Shown here: positions 1 through 11,568 of the stretch, in pieces | Numbering within the stretch: position 1 is the stretch's first letter | Layout of the letters: each line of letters opens with the position of its first letter | Assembly: GCA_002633005.1 (NCBI GenBank) | Contig: NMRA01000074.1 | Coordinates: 1,026,632-1,049,416 of the forward strand | Direction: 5' to 3' | Length of the DNA stretch: 22,785 nucleotides | DNA from: Phoronis australis | Lineage: Eukaryota > Phoronida > Phoronidae | Made by a program: the position numbers and the translations under genes | The notes under the pieces: model-generated | Database searches by the model: none | The model's input: the letters and a program-made list of their open reading frames with translations, nothing else | Told to the model about the DNA's origin: nothing

Positions 1-40
1 GGGGGCAGGCCCCCTGGGCCCCCCCCTAATCCGCCTATGT
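1..40 (-). mobile_element. Transposon/MITE end cut by the window edge
   Basis: On the minus strand this reads CATAGGCGGATTAGGGGGG followed by G/C-rich sequence. It resembles the termini of the MITE at 1320-1464 (CAGTGGCGGAT / CAGGGGCGGAT) and the end near 21690. Only one end is visible, so the element's length is unknown. It could be a chance GC-rich stretch, but the GGCGGAT plus G-run layout recurs three times in this window. Confidence 0.4.
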
Positions 41-725
41 AAAGACACGGCAATATCTCACGTAATCTCGCGGGCTTGCTTTTAAGCGACGTCCTGGTGT
101 TACTGCCGAATATACGGCCGACTGGGTGTCGGGGCCCTCCCGCGCTCCCCCAGTTAGGCGCGGAGAACGCGGTTCAGATGACTGTCTTTGAGTTGACTTA
201 GGTCCACTCTAAGGGTACAGTACAAGGCTACGCTATCATGTGCGGCCACTTGCGCCGGTTGCTACCGGGATTTCCCGGGCGTTTATTTGGAAAAAGGGCT
301 GCGTGTAAACGGAAAGTCAAAGTTTTGCTGGCGTCGACTTTCTTTACATAAAAAGTGTACTTTTAAATTTTATGTTAATAAATGCATAGTTCGCCAACAT
401 CTTGTACGTTTTTATGAATGAACTGCTCAACGAAACTGAATTTGTGGCAAACTAGTTGACGCTGTATGAATTTTTAAGAGGAAATTTTCCAAACAAACGC
501 CCCACAATCTGGTCACTTGACACCAGGGCCCGAGCTATAATCCTTGCACTCAAAGTCATGCGAACTCGAAATTGTTTTTGATATTTTCTTTTAACACAAC
601 CTCAGCTGTTAAGTATACGGATGTGGTTTACGCAGACGAGTTTCTAGTTCAACTTTGCACTTGGTGACCCTTAGATTCGAGCTACAAACTAGAGCAACAA
701 ATTGAGATTTCGAGTTCAGACGGTA

Positions 726-795
726 ACTTGTAGCTTTAATGCATGCGCGCACCCAGCCTTTAATATGGGAGGTTCGAATTCCTGGCGATGAGGAC
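726..795 (+). repeat. tRNA-derived SINE relic
   Basis: A B-box-like GGTTCGAATTCC sits at 771-782. A degraded A-box-like TAGCTTTAATGCATGCGCGC at 731-750 lies about 20 bases upstream of it. The middle part (acccagcctttaatatggga) has the layout of tRNA-related SINE heads. No acceptor stem can be formed, so this is not a working tRNA gene. Confidence 0.5.
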
Positions 796-1319
796 CTTTT
801 ACTAACAAAATAGTCTTCGACTAAAAAAACACTTCCACGATCGGAGCTGCACATGCTATGAATTGTCCGCCTTTTTAGTGGACTTTTATCTCGTTTTCTC
901 GGACTTTTTGTTTCTCTGAGGCGGACCTTTTGCCTACTTCGCCGAATGAGTGGCTCGTTCGAGCCCCCCGAGCCCCCTTGGGTACGGGCATGTAATGCTG
1001 GGGTCATCAAGTGCAAAATAGGATTACGCTGTCACACGTGCCCATAATGTACTCCAGCACAGAATAATATACACTTATTTTGATTTCGCGCTGAAGTAGA
1101 ACCAAAAATTTTAAACATATAGTTTCGAGTTCATTTTCGAATGAAAAGATAAGACCCCTGGCCCAGGGATGTAGCCTACTTCAATACTACAGCGCCTCGA
1201 CTTATGTGTCCGACTTCATTTGTTTGGGTATTAGGAAACAGAGATGTGTGTCAGTGATAACCTTTTCCTGTTTGTGGCAACATTTTTTTTCCAAGACCAT
1301 TTTAGACACTGCTAAGTTA

Positions 1320-1464
1320 CAGTGGCGGATTTAAGATTTAAGGGGGGACAAGTGGGCAATTCCCAGATTAAATTTGGGAGTTCAGGGGTGCGAATGTCTG
1401 CCGGCAAAATCCTGGCTAATATTCTGCCCTGCCCCTCCAACTCTAAATCCTGGATCCGCCCCTG
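1320..1464. mobile_element. Non-autonomous DNA transposon (MITE), 145 bp
   Basis: The left end reads CAGTGGCGGATTTAAGATTT. The right end, read on the minus strand, is CAGGGGCGGATCCAGGATTT, so the two ends form an imperfect terminal inverted repeat of about 20 bases. The interior has no coding capacity. Flanks are aagtta on the left and gggtta on the right, perhaps a decayed target-site duplication. The CAGnGGCGGATCCAGGATTT terminus is common among metazoan hAT-like MITEs; the family assignment is from memory of that motif, not a search. Confidence 0.75.
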
Positions 1465-1760
1465 GGTTATATAGTGATGATCGGCTCACTACTAAATAGA
1501 AAAGGAAAAAGCATTTTAAATGCTAGAGCTGTCGCTTTGTTGTTGTGTCCCGGTCATTCTCTGATTACATTAAAAATAGGGCTATTTGACTCGTGTACAC
1601 CATTGCTTAATTAGAATGCTACACAATGAGATAAATATTGCTCATTGGTGATAACCCCAAACAATTGTGTGAAATTTGAATGGAGGAGCGCGTCATGCTT
1701 CGCGAGATTCTTGCGCTTATGGAACTCAACCCTGGACATAAGTAATCGTCTGCGCGTTCT

Positions 1761-1772
1761 GGCGCATGCGCC
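1761..1772. promoter_or_regulatory. NRF-1-type palindrome
   Basis: GGCGCATGCGCC is a perfect 12-base palindrome matching the GCGCATGCGC core bound by NRF-1 in animal promoters. It lies about 260 bases upstream of the GLOD5 exon at 2033, but no transcription start or first exon is evident between them. It may be an intronic element or chance. Confidence 0.3.
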
Positions 1773-2017
1773 TATGCACTGAACTTCTTGTGGTCCTGTT
1801 AATTACAATTGGGACGAAAGCCGGACAGGCAAAATTTTCTGCAGAAGGTACGGTGTAATGGAATTCTGTCGATTGCTTGATTTATAGATATGCCAATAGG
1901 CGTAATGTGGGCTACCGGCTATTCTTGTCGTTCCTGTATTGAGATCTCACAGAAGCACATGTAAATGAAGCCCTGAATGTTGATCTCAATCAGTCCTCCG
2001 GCGATGCTAATAACTAA

Positions 2018-3023
<1,006 letters not shown>

Positions 3024-3430
3024 GCTGCTGTCGTCAGTAGAAATTAAGTCGACGCCTACCGTTCTTTAGTTTAACAATGCAGCGCTGCTTTTTTGATGGT
3101 CTCACCTGAGATGATTCCACTGTGTGGAGAGTTTGTCTCGGACAGACTGCTTTTAACGTTAGTTTTACTGATGTGCGTGTATAGACCCATACCCCTGTAT
3201 GCCTAACTGTACATATAAATTCAGGCGGTATTATATTTCCTTTCAAATTACTTGTTTATGATATTACTCACATGATGTTTTTACTGATGATACTCTTTCT
3301 TTTACAAACACCAATTTAGAAGAGAATGAGTTTCGTAAGCCGAAACATGTCACTGAAATTATATTAAACAGATCGTAACTTTTAGCTCCGTTTATATTTG
3401 CCTTACTTTACTGTTGTTATGTTTTAAAGT

Positions 3431-3535
3431 GGGCGGGGTTTCCGCAGAAACCTCATTTGCATATGACGTCAGTCGAATGAGTAGCCACAAAGCATGAATC
3501 AGCTGTCAGTCAATACGGCGGCCATTTTAGGTGGT
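3431..3535. promoter_or_regulatory. Promoter-like cluster: GC box, octamer, CRE, YY1-type site
   Basis: Within about 100 bases lie GGGCGGGG (3431-3438), the octamer ATTTGCAT (3455-3462) directly followed by a full CRE TGACGTCA (3464-3471), and GGCGGCCATTTT (from about 3520), which matches the YY1 core CCAT in a GC context. No credible coding exon starts just downstream: the ATG at 3598 gives M-F-G-D-V-stop. The cluster could be the promoter of an unrecognised non-coding transcript, an enhancer, or part of a repeat whose consensus contains the octamer-CRE pair. Confidence 0.35.
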
Positions 3536-3539
3536 GTCA

Positions 3540-5085
3540 CGCCACTAAAAATAAAATTTAAAAAGGAAAATAATTTTAAATTTAGATAAGTTTAAAAATG
3601 TTTGGAGATGTGTAAACTACCTCAATTTCTATCGATTTAATTTGCGTTAAAACTCGCAGAAGCGGAATTAGTGTCTTTAAAACCTTTCCAAGCTTATAAA
3701 TAAGCTTCGGCGCATGTGAAGCATTTCAGAAAATAACATTTTGAAAGAATGCTTTATTTCTAGTTTAGGCGCATAGGTGGGGGCTTATATAGATGTAAAG
3801 TTCTTCTTAAAAAATGTGCATGGTCACCAATACCTCTGCGGCAAATCGCTGTACAGTTATACACCTGGACACTGGAGGGTAACCAGAGGGAATACCTGGG
3901 TCAGTTGTACCTGTAAGATGTATGTGAATCGTTAGCTAATACTTGAGTTATCAAAAAACTCAACAAAGTTAACCTTTTTATCACACGACCATCGGCAAAT
4001 TTTATTACAAATACTAAAAGTTACAATAGTGCTTTGCATTATCCAATAGCCTTGAGCTTAGATTTATGCGACTAATTTTTACTTCTCCGTGAGAGTATCA
4101 TATCTTTTCAGTCACATTATCCGGGTGTCTTTAATTCGAACATTTGAAAAAATCGAGATGCATTTAAAGGTCATCGAAAAGTAGGGTTCAGCATCAGCTT
4201 TACGTATGTCTGTTCAGCTGATGTGCTCCCGCTGCGTTTGTACTGACGTCATGGCAGAACGGAGGGGACTACTTCGCTAATAAGCACTAAGGATGTGATA
4301 GATACAACAAATCTTGGAAAGATAACATATTTCTCCTCAATTCCACGTATGAAACTATTTCGTTTTATTATACCGACATCTTATCATTTTATCATTACAA
4401 GTTTTATAAGAAAAGGCACGATTTTACGATATGATTTGATGACTAAAATACTCGCAGTAACTCATCTCAAATACGATCTTCTTCTGATACATCGACGTTG
4501 TTGCCATAGAATTTGCAATTTGTTGTAATATAGAATGCATCACATGGACAGACACAAGAAGTTAACAACTGCTTAACGAGTTTGGTGTGTTGCCATGGAT
4601 ACTTCATCGCACATGTGTAGCTATTTTTGTTAATGATTCTCACAACAACAGTCGAATAGTGATTGCAAACGGTTTATTTACGTAACAAAGTGTCGTGTTT
4701 TAAATTTCTTAATTTCTGTGCTTTGATTCAGGCTTCGAACGTCAAAATACACAGAATAACAAACGTTCAAAATGCTGCAAGTCTGCGCACTAGCAGTATA
4801 AGCAAGATTGCAGAGACGCAAAAAGGAGAGACCAAAAGATCTACGATTCCATTGATTTACAATGTTCTCAAGAGTGTAACCTTTATTTTCCCAAGTGGGT
4901 GCTACGTTAAAATCACCCAAAGCACTATTTCGCCGTGTTTTTAGGTGGCTAGAAACGAAAAGCTGAATTATTCTCTTTACTTTGATAAAACCAGTCTCAT
5001 AACATTCCTTCCTGTTTTCGTAATCAACAAAAACTTAGCTACATGTATCAACGATATTCAAGAAAACCCTTCATAGTGTATAGGG
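3540..5085. other. Non-coding stretch, no gene recognised
   Basis: AT-rich sequence with no supported exon. It contains one full CRE palindrome (4244-4251) in a small GC-richer island and an imperfect X-box-like GTTGCC-AT-GGATAC at 4589-4602. The overlapping open readings at 4663-4944 (+) and 4678-4920 (-) lie on opposite strands of the same DNA and neither has a convincing domain. Confidence 0.6.
4244..4251. promoter_or_regulatory. Perfect CRE palindrome
   Basis: TGACGTCA, the full CREB/ATF consensus, inside a GC-richer island (about 4200-4275) in AT-rich surroundings. No adjacent gene was recognised. Confidence 0.4.
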
Positions 5086-5087
5086 GT

Positions 5088-5265
5088 GAGTTTGCCGACC
5101 CTAAAACTGCGACAGCGAAAATGGAGCATGCGCATTGCCTGTGGCCTAAGATGGAGGCGGAAACGGAGTCCTATCACAGTGAGGTTTTTATGAGAGTAAA
5201 ATCGCTATGTAGATTTTGACTATTTTGTGCCAGCTAAACATGGTAACATTCAGCTTTGAACGTTC
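5088..5265 (-). repeat. Local dispersed repeat, copy A
   Basis: On the plus strand it begins gtttgccgaccctaaaactg and ends near gccagctaaacatgg. On the minus strand the latter reads TGTTTAGCTGGC, the core shared with the other copies near 5375 (+), 5680 (-), 15190 (+) and 16400 (-). The opening block matches copy B at 5543 (ggccaaccctaaaattgcga) and 16243 (tgccccaccctgaaattcgg). No protein is encoded. Overall similarity is patchy, so the element is old or the boundaries are wrong. Confidence 0.5.
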
Positions 5266-5365
5266 TTGGGGTTTTGATTGGCACCCACACGGTAAGATAA
5301 AGGTAATGATTCAGCGTCACGATGACGTAGAGGCAAAACTGGTGTCATTCTGTTAAAATTTGTTG

Positions 5366-5400
5366 TTTAAAGTGCGTCTCGCTCTGTTTAACCGGCTAAA
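5366..5400 (+). repeat. Local dispersed repeat, fragment F
   Basis: The plus strand reads tctcgctctgtttaaccggc followed by taaaa. It is close to the plus-strand block at 15184-15211 (tttcgccctgtttagctggc, then taaaa). It points the opposite way to copies A and B, which flank it. Confidence 0.45.
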
Positions 5401-5542
5401 AAAACAAAAATCGAATTCACCGGATGTTACTCTCACAAATCGTCCTCGTAATATATGCTTTACGGTGATACGGTTCTATTTCCGTTACCAACAAGAACTT
5501 CGAAACCATCTGCGACTTATAAAATAGCTTCAGTTTATTGGG

Positions 5543-5700
5543 TTTGGCCAACCCTAAAATTGCGAAATCGAAAGTGGCACTCGTACGCCTTGCCTTGGCT
5601 TGAGTTAAATTGGTAAATATATAGAATCCAATGACGATGAGAAATATGTCAGCGATTTTACGAGACATTTTTAGCCAGCAAACGGAGAGAAATGCAGCTT
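5543..5700 (-). repeat. Local dispersed repeat, copy B
   Basis: The left block ggccaaccctaaaattgcga matches copy A (5091) and the block at 16243. The right end, read on the minus strand as gcatttctctccgtttgctg then gctaaaa, matches the block at 15181-15211. The spacing between the two blocks, about 120-150 bases, is similar to copies A and C. The minus-strand open reading at 5417-5668 lies across this repeat and is probably not a gene. Confidence 0.5.
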
Positions 5701-6176
5701 TAAAATAAATCGTCTGAATATTTGGAATTGAAGTCTTCTGCCATCATTGCTTTAGTTCATGTTTTTGGGTGAAATCATTTCCTTTTGAAATTACGGAAAG
5801 GGAGTATGTAGGACCCTTGAATGATGTCCACTGAAATTCGGCAAACTTCGGAACACCATGACGGTTGGTCGGATTCATGTTAAGCTTTGAGATTTTGTGC
5901 GTAATGCATTGTTCTGCAAAACTATGTTGGGCAAATACTTTTAAAATTTTCCACAATTGCAGGAGGGGCTATCAAAAATAGCACCTTTTTGATTTTCACG
6001 AAAACACTCAAAAGTTGCATAAAACTAAAGCGAAATGATAATTTAGAAAAATGTAGCGGCGTTTTTGAGATTTCGTCTGCAACATTTGTATCGAACGACA
6101 TTGGTCATGTTATTGATACCGCTGTTTTACTATGGCTCTACCTTTCTTTTTTGCTAAATTTTACTTAAAAGGCATG

Positions 6177-6186
6177 GTCACGTGAC
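6177..6186. promoter_or_regulatory. GTCACGTGAC (CLEAR/E-box palindrome)
   Basis: A perfect 10-base palindrome matching the MiT/TFE (CLEAR) and USF E-box consensus. The same 10-mer occurs at 9436-9445. No gene start is recognised nearby. Confidence 0.35.
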
Positions 6187-6481
6187 TCCAGCAATATCAA
6201 ATTGGTGTAATCTCAACGGTCAAATTATGCAGGTTTTCTACTTTAAGAAGTGGTCAACTTATACTTAGTTTAAATCTAGGTTTTGTAGATATATGGCTCA
6301 ATACGCCGACGAGTCGACAAGGTCCTGTATAACCTGAACTCAAGCTTTCATGATTACACTAGACAATGGAGAGTTCATCAATTGCGATCAATGGAAAGAT
6401 TCGCGGCCACTAACGTGTTTTGCTCGAATTTGAGGTCTATTTCTTCGCGTTGGCGTAATAATCGCCACGAGAGACTTAAGT

Positions 6482-6495
6482 GTAGCCATGGCAAC
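6482..6495. promoter_or_regulatory. X-box (RFX-type) motif
   Basis: GTAGCC-AT-GGCAAC fits the GTNRCC-N(0-3)-RGYAAC X-box bound by RFX factors, which regulate cilium genes in animals. One-mismatch relatives lie at 4589-4602 and 14575-14588. No ciliary gene start is recognised beside it. Confidence 0.35.
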
Positions 6496-7174
6496 GACTT
6501 TAATTTTTCTGGCCAAATGGTAATTTTGATAGTGCCGTTTCCTCTTGTCCTTTCATTCTTCATTGTTTCGCTTTCTCCTTAATTGTTAAATACTTGACAG
6601 GTAATGAACCGGGAATTCGAAGTACATAATAATCTTATTCTGGCGTTCCCATTCTTTGATTATCCATGCAAATCACGATCATCCGTCACCGTGACGGTTT
6701 CACCCTGTACATTTGTCACATGAAGAGCACTGACGTTCAAAGGAGAGTCGCTGTTTACTTGTTGTCATCATTTCATAAAATGAAAATATCCTCTGTTATA
6801 TATTAAATACTTGTAAGCGTTTTTCACCTCATTTTGTTACTGTATGCGATTTTTCATTGAAAAATCTGTCAAAATTATGGACTCTAGATAATTACCCGTA
6901 TGCGATTGAACTCGCGGTTTGGTCGTACCCAAGAATTTCTGGCATGTGAGACCTAAATGCTCATGCATAAAATTTGTAATTTGGTTAACGAAACGCACTA
7001 TTTTACCACGATGATCAATTCAGATTCACGGTCCATAGTAATGAATCCTACTTCAGGGATTATGTATATTTAGTTTCTTAGATTAAACTTTCACTCCACT
7101 TGGCCCTCGTGTTTGCTGTCTGCGTACGCACGTATATGCGTTATCTTACCAATTACCCAGAGCGATATTCTCAG

Positions 7175-7260
7175 TTGACGTTAATGACAAAACTGCTCTT
7201 CCAGACGAGAGCTCGATTGTACTGACTGACGCAGCAAGTAGTGGTACGTGTTATCCTCAG
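7175..7260 (+). CDS. Possible isolated coding exon, unknown protein
   Basis: An 86-base segment lies between an acceptor-like cgatattctcag (AG at 7173-7174) and a donor-like cctcag/gtagga (7261). One frame is open across it and reads DVNDKTALPDESSIVLTDAA followed by SSGTCYPQ, with codons that look more protein-like than the surroundings. The frame stays open leftward to about 7087 and closes soon after the donor. I do not recognise the peptide. With no second exon located, this could be chance. Confidence 0.2.
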
Positions 7261-7913
7261 GTAGGAATCCAGTTTTGCAAAAATTGATTATTTCGACAGG
7301 AGATGGGCACTCCACGAAAGTGTAACTGTACAGCCATTCCCGCCACAACGCGTTTATGATATGAAATAACTTCGTTATCGTTTGATGAATCCCACATATT
7401 TTGTTCCGTGTTGGGGCTAAACTAGGCAGTTACATCGCCCTGTAACCATCTGAGGTGAAATACTCTCATAGAGAAATGTTGGTGCGATTTTAGCTGCATT
7501 TTTGGACGTATGTTGTGAACTGGTTCTCAACGAAACGAACTTAATTTATTTTGTTACGAATTTTCTTAACTTTTCACACTTGTCTTGGCATGGCCAATAA
7601 AACAAGACTGTTGCGGTATTTCTCATTGGACAGATTCAGCAATTACAATGTAGCCACCTCAATGCTTTATTAAATTGTTTTCAAGATGATCAATCGAATA
7701 TTACCTGTATGGACTAGGAGTGCAACGCTCACACACAGGAAAAACTTCGTAACGACTGTGATGTACAGCGATCCGTTTTCAAACAACTTAAGCTGGGAAT
7801 GTGGCTAATTTTTTTCTAGTTTTTGTTCTTCTGAAATACGCACCCCATTCACATGGTTTAAATCAACGTAATGAGTCCTTGTTGGAGGATTTTTGCGTCT
7901 AATGCAACCCCAT

Positions 7914-7929
7914 ATTGTTTGCAAACAAT
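7914..7929. repeat. 16-base perfect palindrome
   Basis: ATTGTTTGCAAACAAT is self-complementary over 16 bases and contains two head-to-head forkhead-type words (TGTTTGC / GCAAACA). It may be a paired FOX-factor site or simply a small palindrome. Confidence 0.35.
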
Positions 7930-9148
7930 CTTCACAAGTATTTGCTCATCAGAAATTAACTGAAGACAAGTGATGTTCCATTTTTACTACATTTTTATTG
8001 ACAATGCAAATTATTTTAGAATATAGGTTTACTAGCATGTTTGTCAAAAGGGAATCGGTTTCTGAAAATCAAAACTTGTTAACACCTGTAAGTGCTTGGA
8101 GAAAAAATGTTAACCAAAAAAGCGTGATATAATATTCACTCCGGAGAATAAGAATGCTATTGGCCAAAAAAACCTCAGTTCATTCTGGCGTAGTTTTGTA
8201 AAAATTGATTCTGTGATCTGGTTAATAGTTAGCTGTTAAATATTATAAAACCAATCCATCAGACGCCGGTAGATATGGAGCCATTTTTTTCTCACCACGA
8301 AGCAGTTTCAGTGATGCAGTGAAGCTATTATCTATGCCTGGAGCTGAGCAAAAATTCAAATATGGTCCAAATTGACCGCCACGTTTTCGCACCCTGTTTA
8401 TGTTAATTCACAAAAATATAGGTTACACACTATTTTCCCTTGTTGAGCATGTCACTGTTGCTTTTATTTGAAATTAATAAAATCACATAGCTGTGTGCAT
8501 TTTCAGGCATAGTTCAAAACATGTGGAGCATGTTGGACCACATTCTACGAATACAAGTAGGGAGAACACCGACATATTGCGGGAGGGCGTTTTTTATAAT
8601 GCACAAGTTTCAAGGGTGGCCTACTTACTTCTTTTCTGTTGAACCGAAAGTTTGACGATGGCGAAGTGAAGGGGATGAAATTATTGTTGGAATGATAACA
8701 GTCAGCAGACTTGGTACAATTGTTGACTGCGTATGGTTTGCATTCGCCTGGGGCTCTCTTTACCTTTCAGCTAGACAGTGACACCGTCTCTACTTACTGC
8801 TAAGTAGCGACGGTGGCGCCATCTACCTTTCTTTGCTTAGTGAACTATACTGGTGCAATATTAGAATATTTGTTCGTGCATTTAAAGATATTGTTTCCGC
8901 TTAACGTTCGCTAAAAACTTTGTAAAATGAAATATACTACCAGTTGGTTCAAATATTATGTAAATATTGAATTGGTTTATATAAGCACTGTTGACTACAC
9001 GTTTTTCCTCATTATCATTTTACTTGTTACCCAGTGCCTATACGTGTGACCCTAGTTGGTGTCTTCTTATTTTTCTATATTACGTCACCATAGTTTCCTT
9101 GTCTCTGCATTTTGCGATCTCCCACATTTTCTCGTTTACTACAGATTA

Positions 9149-9156
9149 TGACGTCA
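9149..9156. promoter_or_regulatory. Perfect CRE palindrome
   Basis: TGACGTCA within a pyrimidine-rich stretch. No gene start was recognised nearby. Confidence 0.35.
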
Positions 9157-9432
9157 CTTTCTCAGCAAGCCCTCTTTTTCATTTTGTGTAAATAAATACG
9201 CCTTCCCCTACCATTTTATCATCCATGTCGATGGCTTTTTGTTGTTTTGTCGTTTTTTATATTATTTACGATACGTTACTTCCCTAAGGTTAAGTAGGAC
9301 CTTATAGACTAGCCTGTGTAATCAGACAAATATCTACAAAACTACAAAGTGATATCCAGTAAAGGTAAATATTTTCTGAAGCTAGAAGCCTGCAGACTTT
9401 GATGTCTGCACTTATACCAATCTGCCATTGAT

Positions 9433-9448
9433 TTGGTCACGTGACCAA
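9433..9448. promoter_or_regulatory. 16-base E-box palindrome
   Basis: TTGGTCACGTGACCAA is perfectly palindromic over 16 bases with CACGTG at its centre. GCGTGACCAAAT at about 9481-9492 repeats one half in the same orientation. It shares the GTCACGTGAC core with 6177-6186. Confidence 0.4.
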
Positions 9449-10262
9449 TGACCATGTATTTTTGATGCTATTTGGCAATTGCGTGACCAAATTTCCTCCA
9501 ACTGATGTAGATGTTCTAGATAAAGTCTCAAGACGGTGTCATAGTATTCCATTTAATGCAACACTTTATTTTTTCATAACAATCATGCAACTGGTTTAAC
9601 TTGTGTCTCCGTTATGTCTCTTGGTGTTTTGCTTTATAACTGCACGCCTGAAGATAGGAGAGTGTATAAAGACTACGAGCGAGTATATACGTGTATTAAG
9701 CTGTCTAAAAAGTGCAATTTTAGGCAATAACGTCAGTATAAAAGAACCAAACAAACACGGAATTCTTTATCACTTTATACAATGCGTACAAACCCGGCTT
9801 AAACATTATTATCGAACAAAGGAAATCGAAATATTGTGATTATAGATCAGTTAAAATACATCTTCTCATTAAGAAAAGTGAGAATCAGCCACACAGTCAA
9901 ATGAGGCATAATGTGTCGACGCTGTGACTTCGTTCTGAAGCTATCATTAATTTGGCCAAATTGGACACAATATGAACAAGACATGGAAATTCATTTTTTA
10001 ACATTTCATTTATCTACAAAAATAACATTAAGAACATTCTATAATGTATAACATAGTTTGTACTATATAGCTGTGATAAGCCAACATTTATAAAAGGCCT
10101 GAACTACATGTTTCAGCATCTTAAGAAGAATTTTGAAAGTATAAAGGTTGGTTACTTGTATTCACATCTTCTTAAATAGTGCACAGTATTTTTCTTTTTT
10201 TTACTTTGAAAAATATAAATGTGTTAGTTCCGTATATCCCTACTGCGAGCACCTGTTTTCTG

Positions 10263-10270
10263 TGACGTCA
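10263..10270. promoter_or_regulatory. Perfect CRE palindrome
   Basis: TGACGTCA in the context tctgtgacgtcactgaggc. No adjacent exon was identified. Confidence 0.35.
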
Positions 10271-10786
10271 CTGAGGCTGTTCAGCACAATGAGTTATAGT
10301 CAGTGGCCGTGTGAGTACATATTCCAGTCGACAGATCAACCTATGCATACTCACAACCTTTTTGTTTTTCTTCCCTGTGACGTTGATTCATCCCGGGGCG
10401 TAACCAGACAGTTAGCTGCATGAAGACTATCGTCAAAGTACAGCTAGGTACCAGTAGCAGTGTGTGTTGAGCTCCCTTAGACTCCGAAATGTCACATAGC
10501 CCAGGCGCAGGCGTCCTCAGCTTCTGATCGTCCCCAATACACTATATAATGTACTACAAGGTATGATGCTCCGGACTTGAAATTCCACGGGTGCTTCACT
10601 TCAGCCGTCCATAGTAAACACAAAACTCAATGAATTTTCAAAAAACAGAGGTTCACCAAACCATGAGGAATTGTTCTTTCTCCCAATACCATTTACACTG
10701 TCCAGGTCTACCGAGTTCGTAACAAATTCGCGGTCAAAGCACAAAAATTTTCCCAAAAAGTCGCTGCACACCAGCAATATGCTACA

Positions 10787-10881
10787 CGGAAATTGCCGGT
10801 TTGTCACGGAAGGTCACGACATCAATAACTCCACTTAGCCAGACCATTTCGTAACTTTCCGTGGTGAACCGGCAATTGCCG
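10787..10881. repeat. Imperfect inverted repeat with 28-29 base arms
   Basis: The left arm 10787-10814 (CGGAAATTGCCGGTTTGTCA, then CGGAAGGT) is matched by the reverse complement of 10853-10881 (CGGCAATTGCCGGTTCACCA, then CGGAAAGTT), with 38 bases between. Each arm carries the self-palindromic AATTGCCGGTT region. The arms may be the termini of a small transposon remnant or a hairpin-forming element. No coding sequence lies between them. Confidence 0.55.
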
Positions 10882-11142
10882 TCGATTCGTAACTCATCGG
10901 ATTATTCCGTACCCTACTTGACCTTGACCGCACTGCCCTGTCCTGTTGCAGAACGGCATCGTTCCACTAATAGTCAACACTACACGGCAGTAAACTTGTA
11001 TTATGAACTTTTGAGAGCTGAGATCGCAGACGAGTTATATACATTAAGCACAATTCTGTAGCCGAAAGGCATTCACCCAATGAGCTGTATACATAATAAA
11101 GCTTAATTTATCTCATTGCCTTTACCCATGGTACAGTTTCAG

Positions 11143-11150
11143 TGACGTCA
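11143..11150. promoter_or_regulatory. CRE palindrome followed by a CCAAT box
   Basis: TGACGTCA is followed 14 bases later by CCAAT (about 11164-11168, in tagccaatagg), a pairing typical of animal promoters. No start codon with a convincing reading frame follows. Confidence 0.35.
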
Positions 11151-11568
11151 GATGCGTGTTAGCCAATAGGAATTAACATTGGGAAAATGTTTACAAAAAC
11201 ATGAAAGAATTACAAAGATGTGACTTCTGATATATGAGTTTATTCATAAACTAAATTACATTAAAATGCATGTTTTTGAACTTCAGGAACCTTCAAAGAA
11301 AATCGAAAAATCACCATTTTGTCAAGTATTTTTGTGCGAATTAGCTGAGGCATTACCGTAGTTCAGGTCAATAATTTCTCTAAAAAGTTTAAGCGGCTAT
11401 ATACTAGTTTTCCGTTTAGTTAGACCACTACGTTTGTGAAATTTATTTCAAGTTGTTACTACTTGATCCAAATAGGAGTGACTTCTGGAAGAATTTACAG
11501 TTCGTGAATTCTCGCGATTCGGCTCTACAAGTTGACCTAATTTATTAGCCTAGGATCGGTCTCCACGA

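Larger units (their letters stand above)
5701..7170. other. Non-coding stretch, no gene recognised
   Basis: No supported exon. Short opposite-strand readings overlap at 6378-6582 and are rejected. Two motif-level features stand out: GTCACGTGAC at 6177-6186 and an X-box at 6482-6495. Confidence 0.6.
7261..10780. other. Non-coding stretch, no gene recognised
   Basis: AT-rich with no supported gene. It contains palindromes at 7914-7929 and 9433-9448, CREs at 9149-9156 and 10263-10270, and a TATAAAAGGC word at 10089-10098 that precedes only a 24-codon reading. The apparent open readings at 9603-9839 and 10148-10423 do not begin with ATG and show no domain. Confidence 0.6.

Noticed and set aside
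609-1016. 135-residue minus-strand open reading
   Set aside because: It runs through the SINE relic at 726-795, is highly basic without a domain, and sits in a presumed intron. No splice or promoter context supports it.
4678-4920. Minus-strand reading beginning MGDFNVAPTW, suggestive of an endonuclease GDFN motif of a LINE
   Set aside because: Only the four-residue motif fits. No further endonuclease or reverse-transcriptase motifs follow, and a plus-strand reading overlaps the same bases.
6378-6582. Overlapping readings on both strands
   Set aside because: Short mutual shadows with no domain. The only notable feature there is the X-box at 6482.
10148-10423. 91-residue plus-strand reading
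   Set aside because: It begins at TTG, not ATG, and has no recognised domain or splice context.
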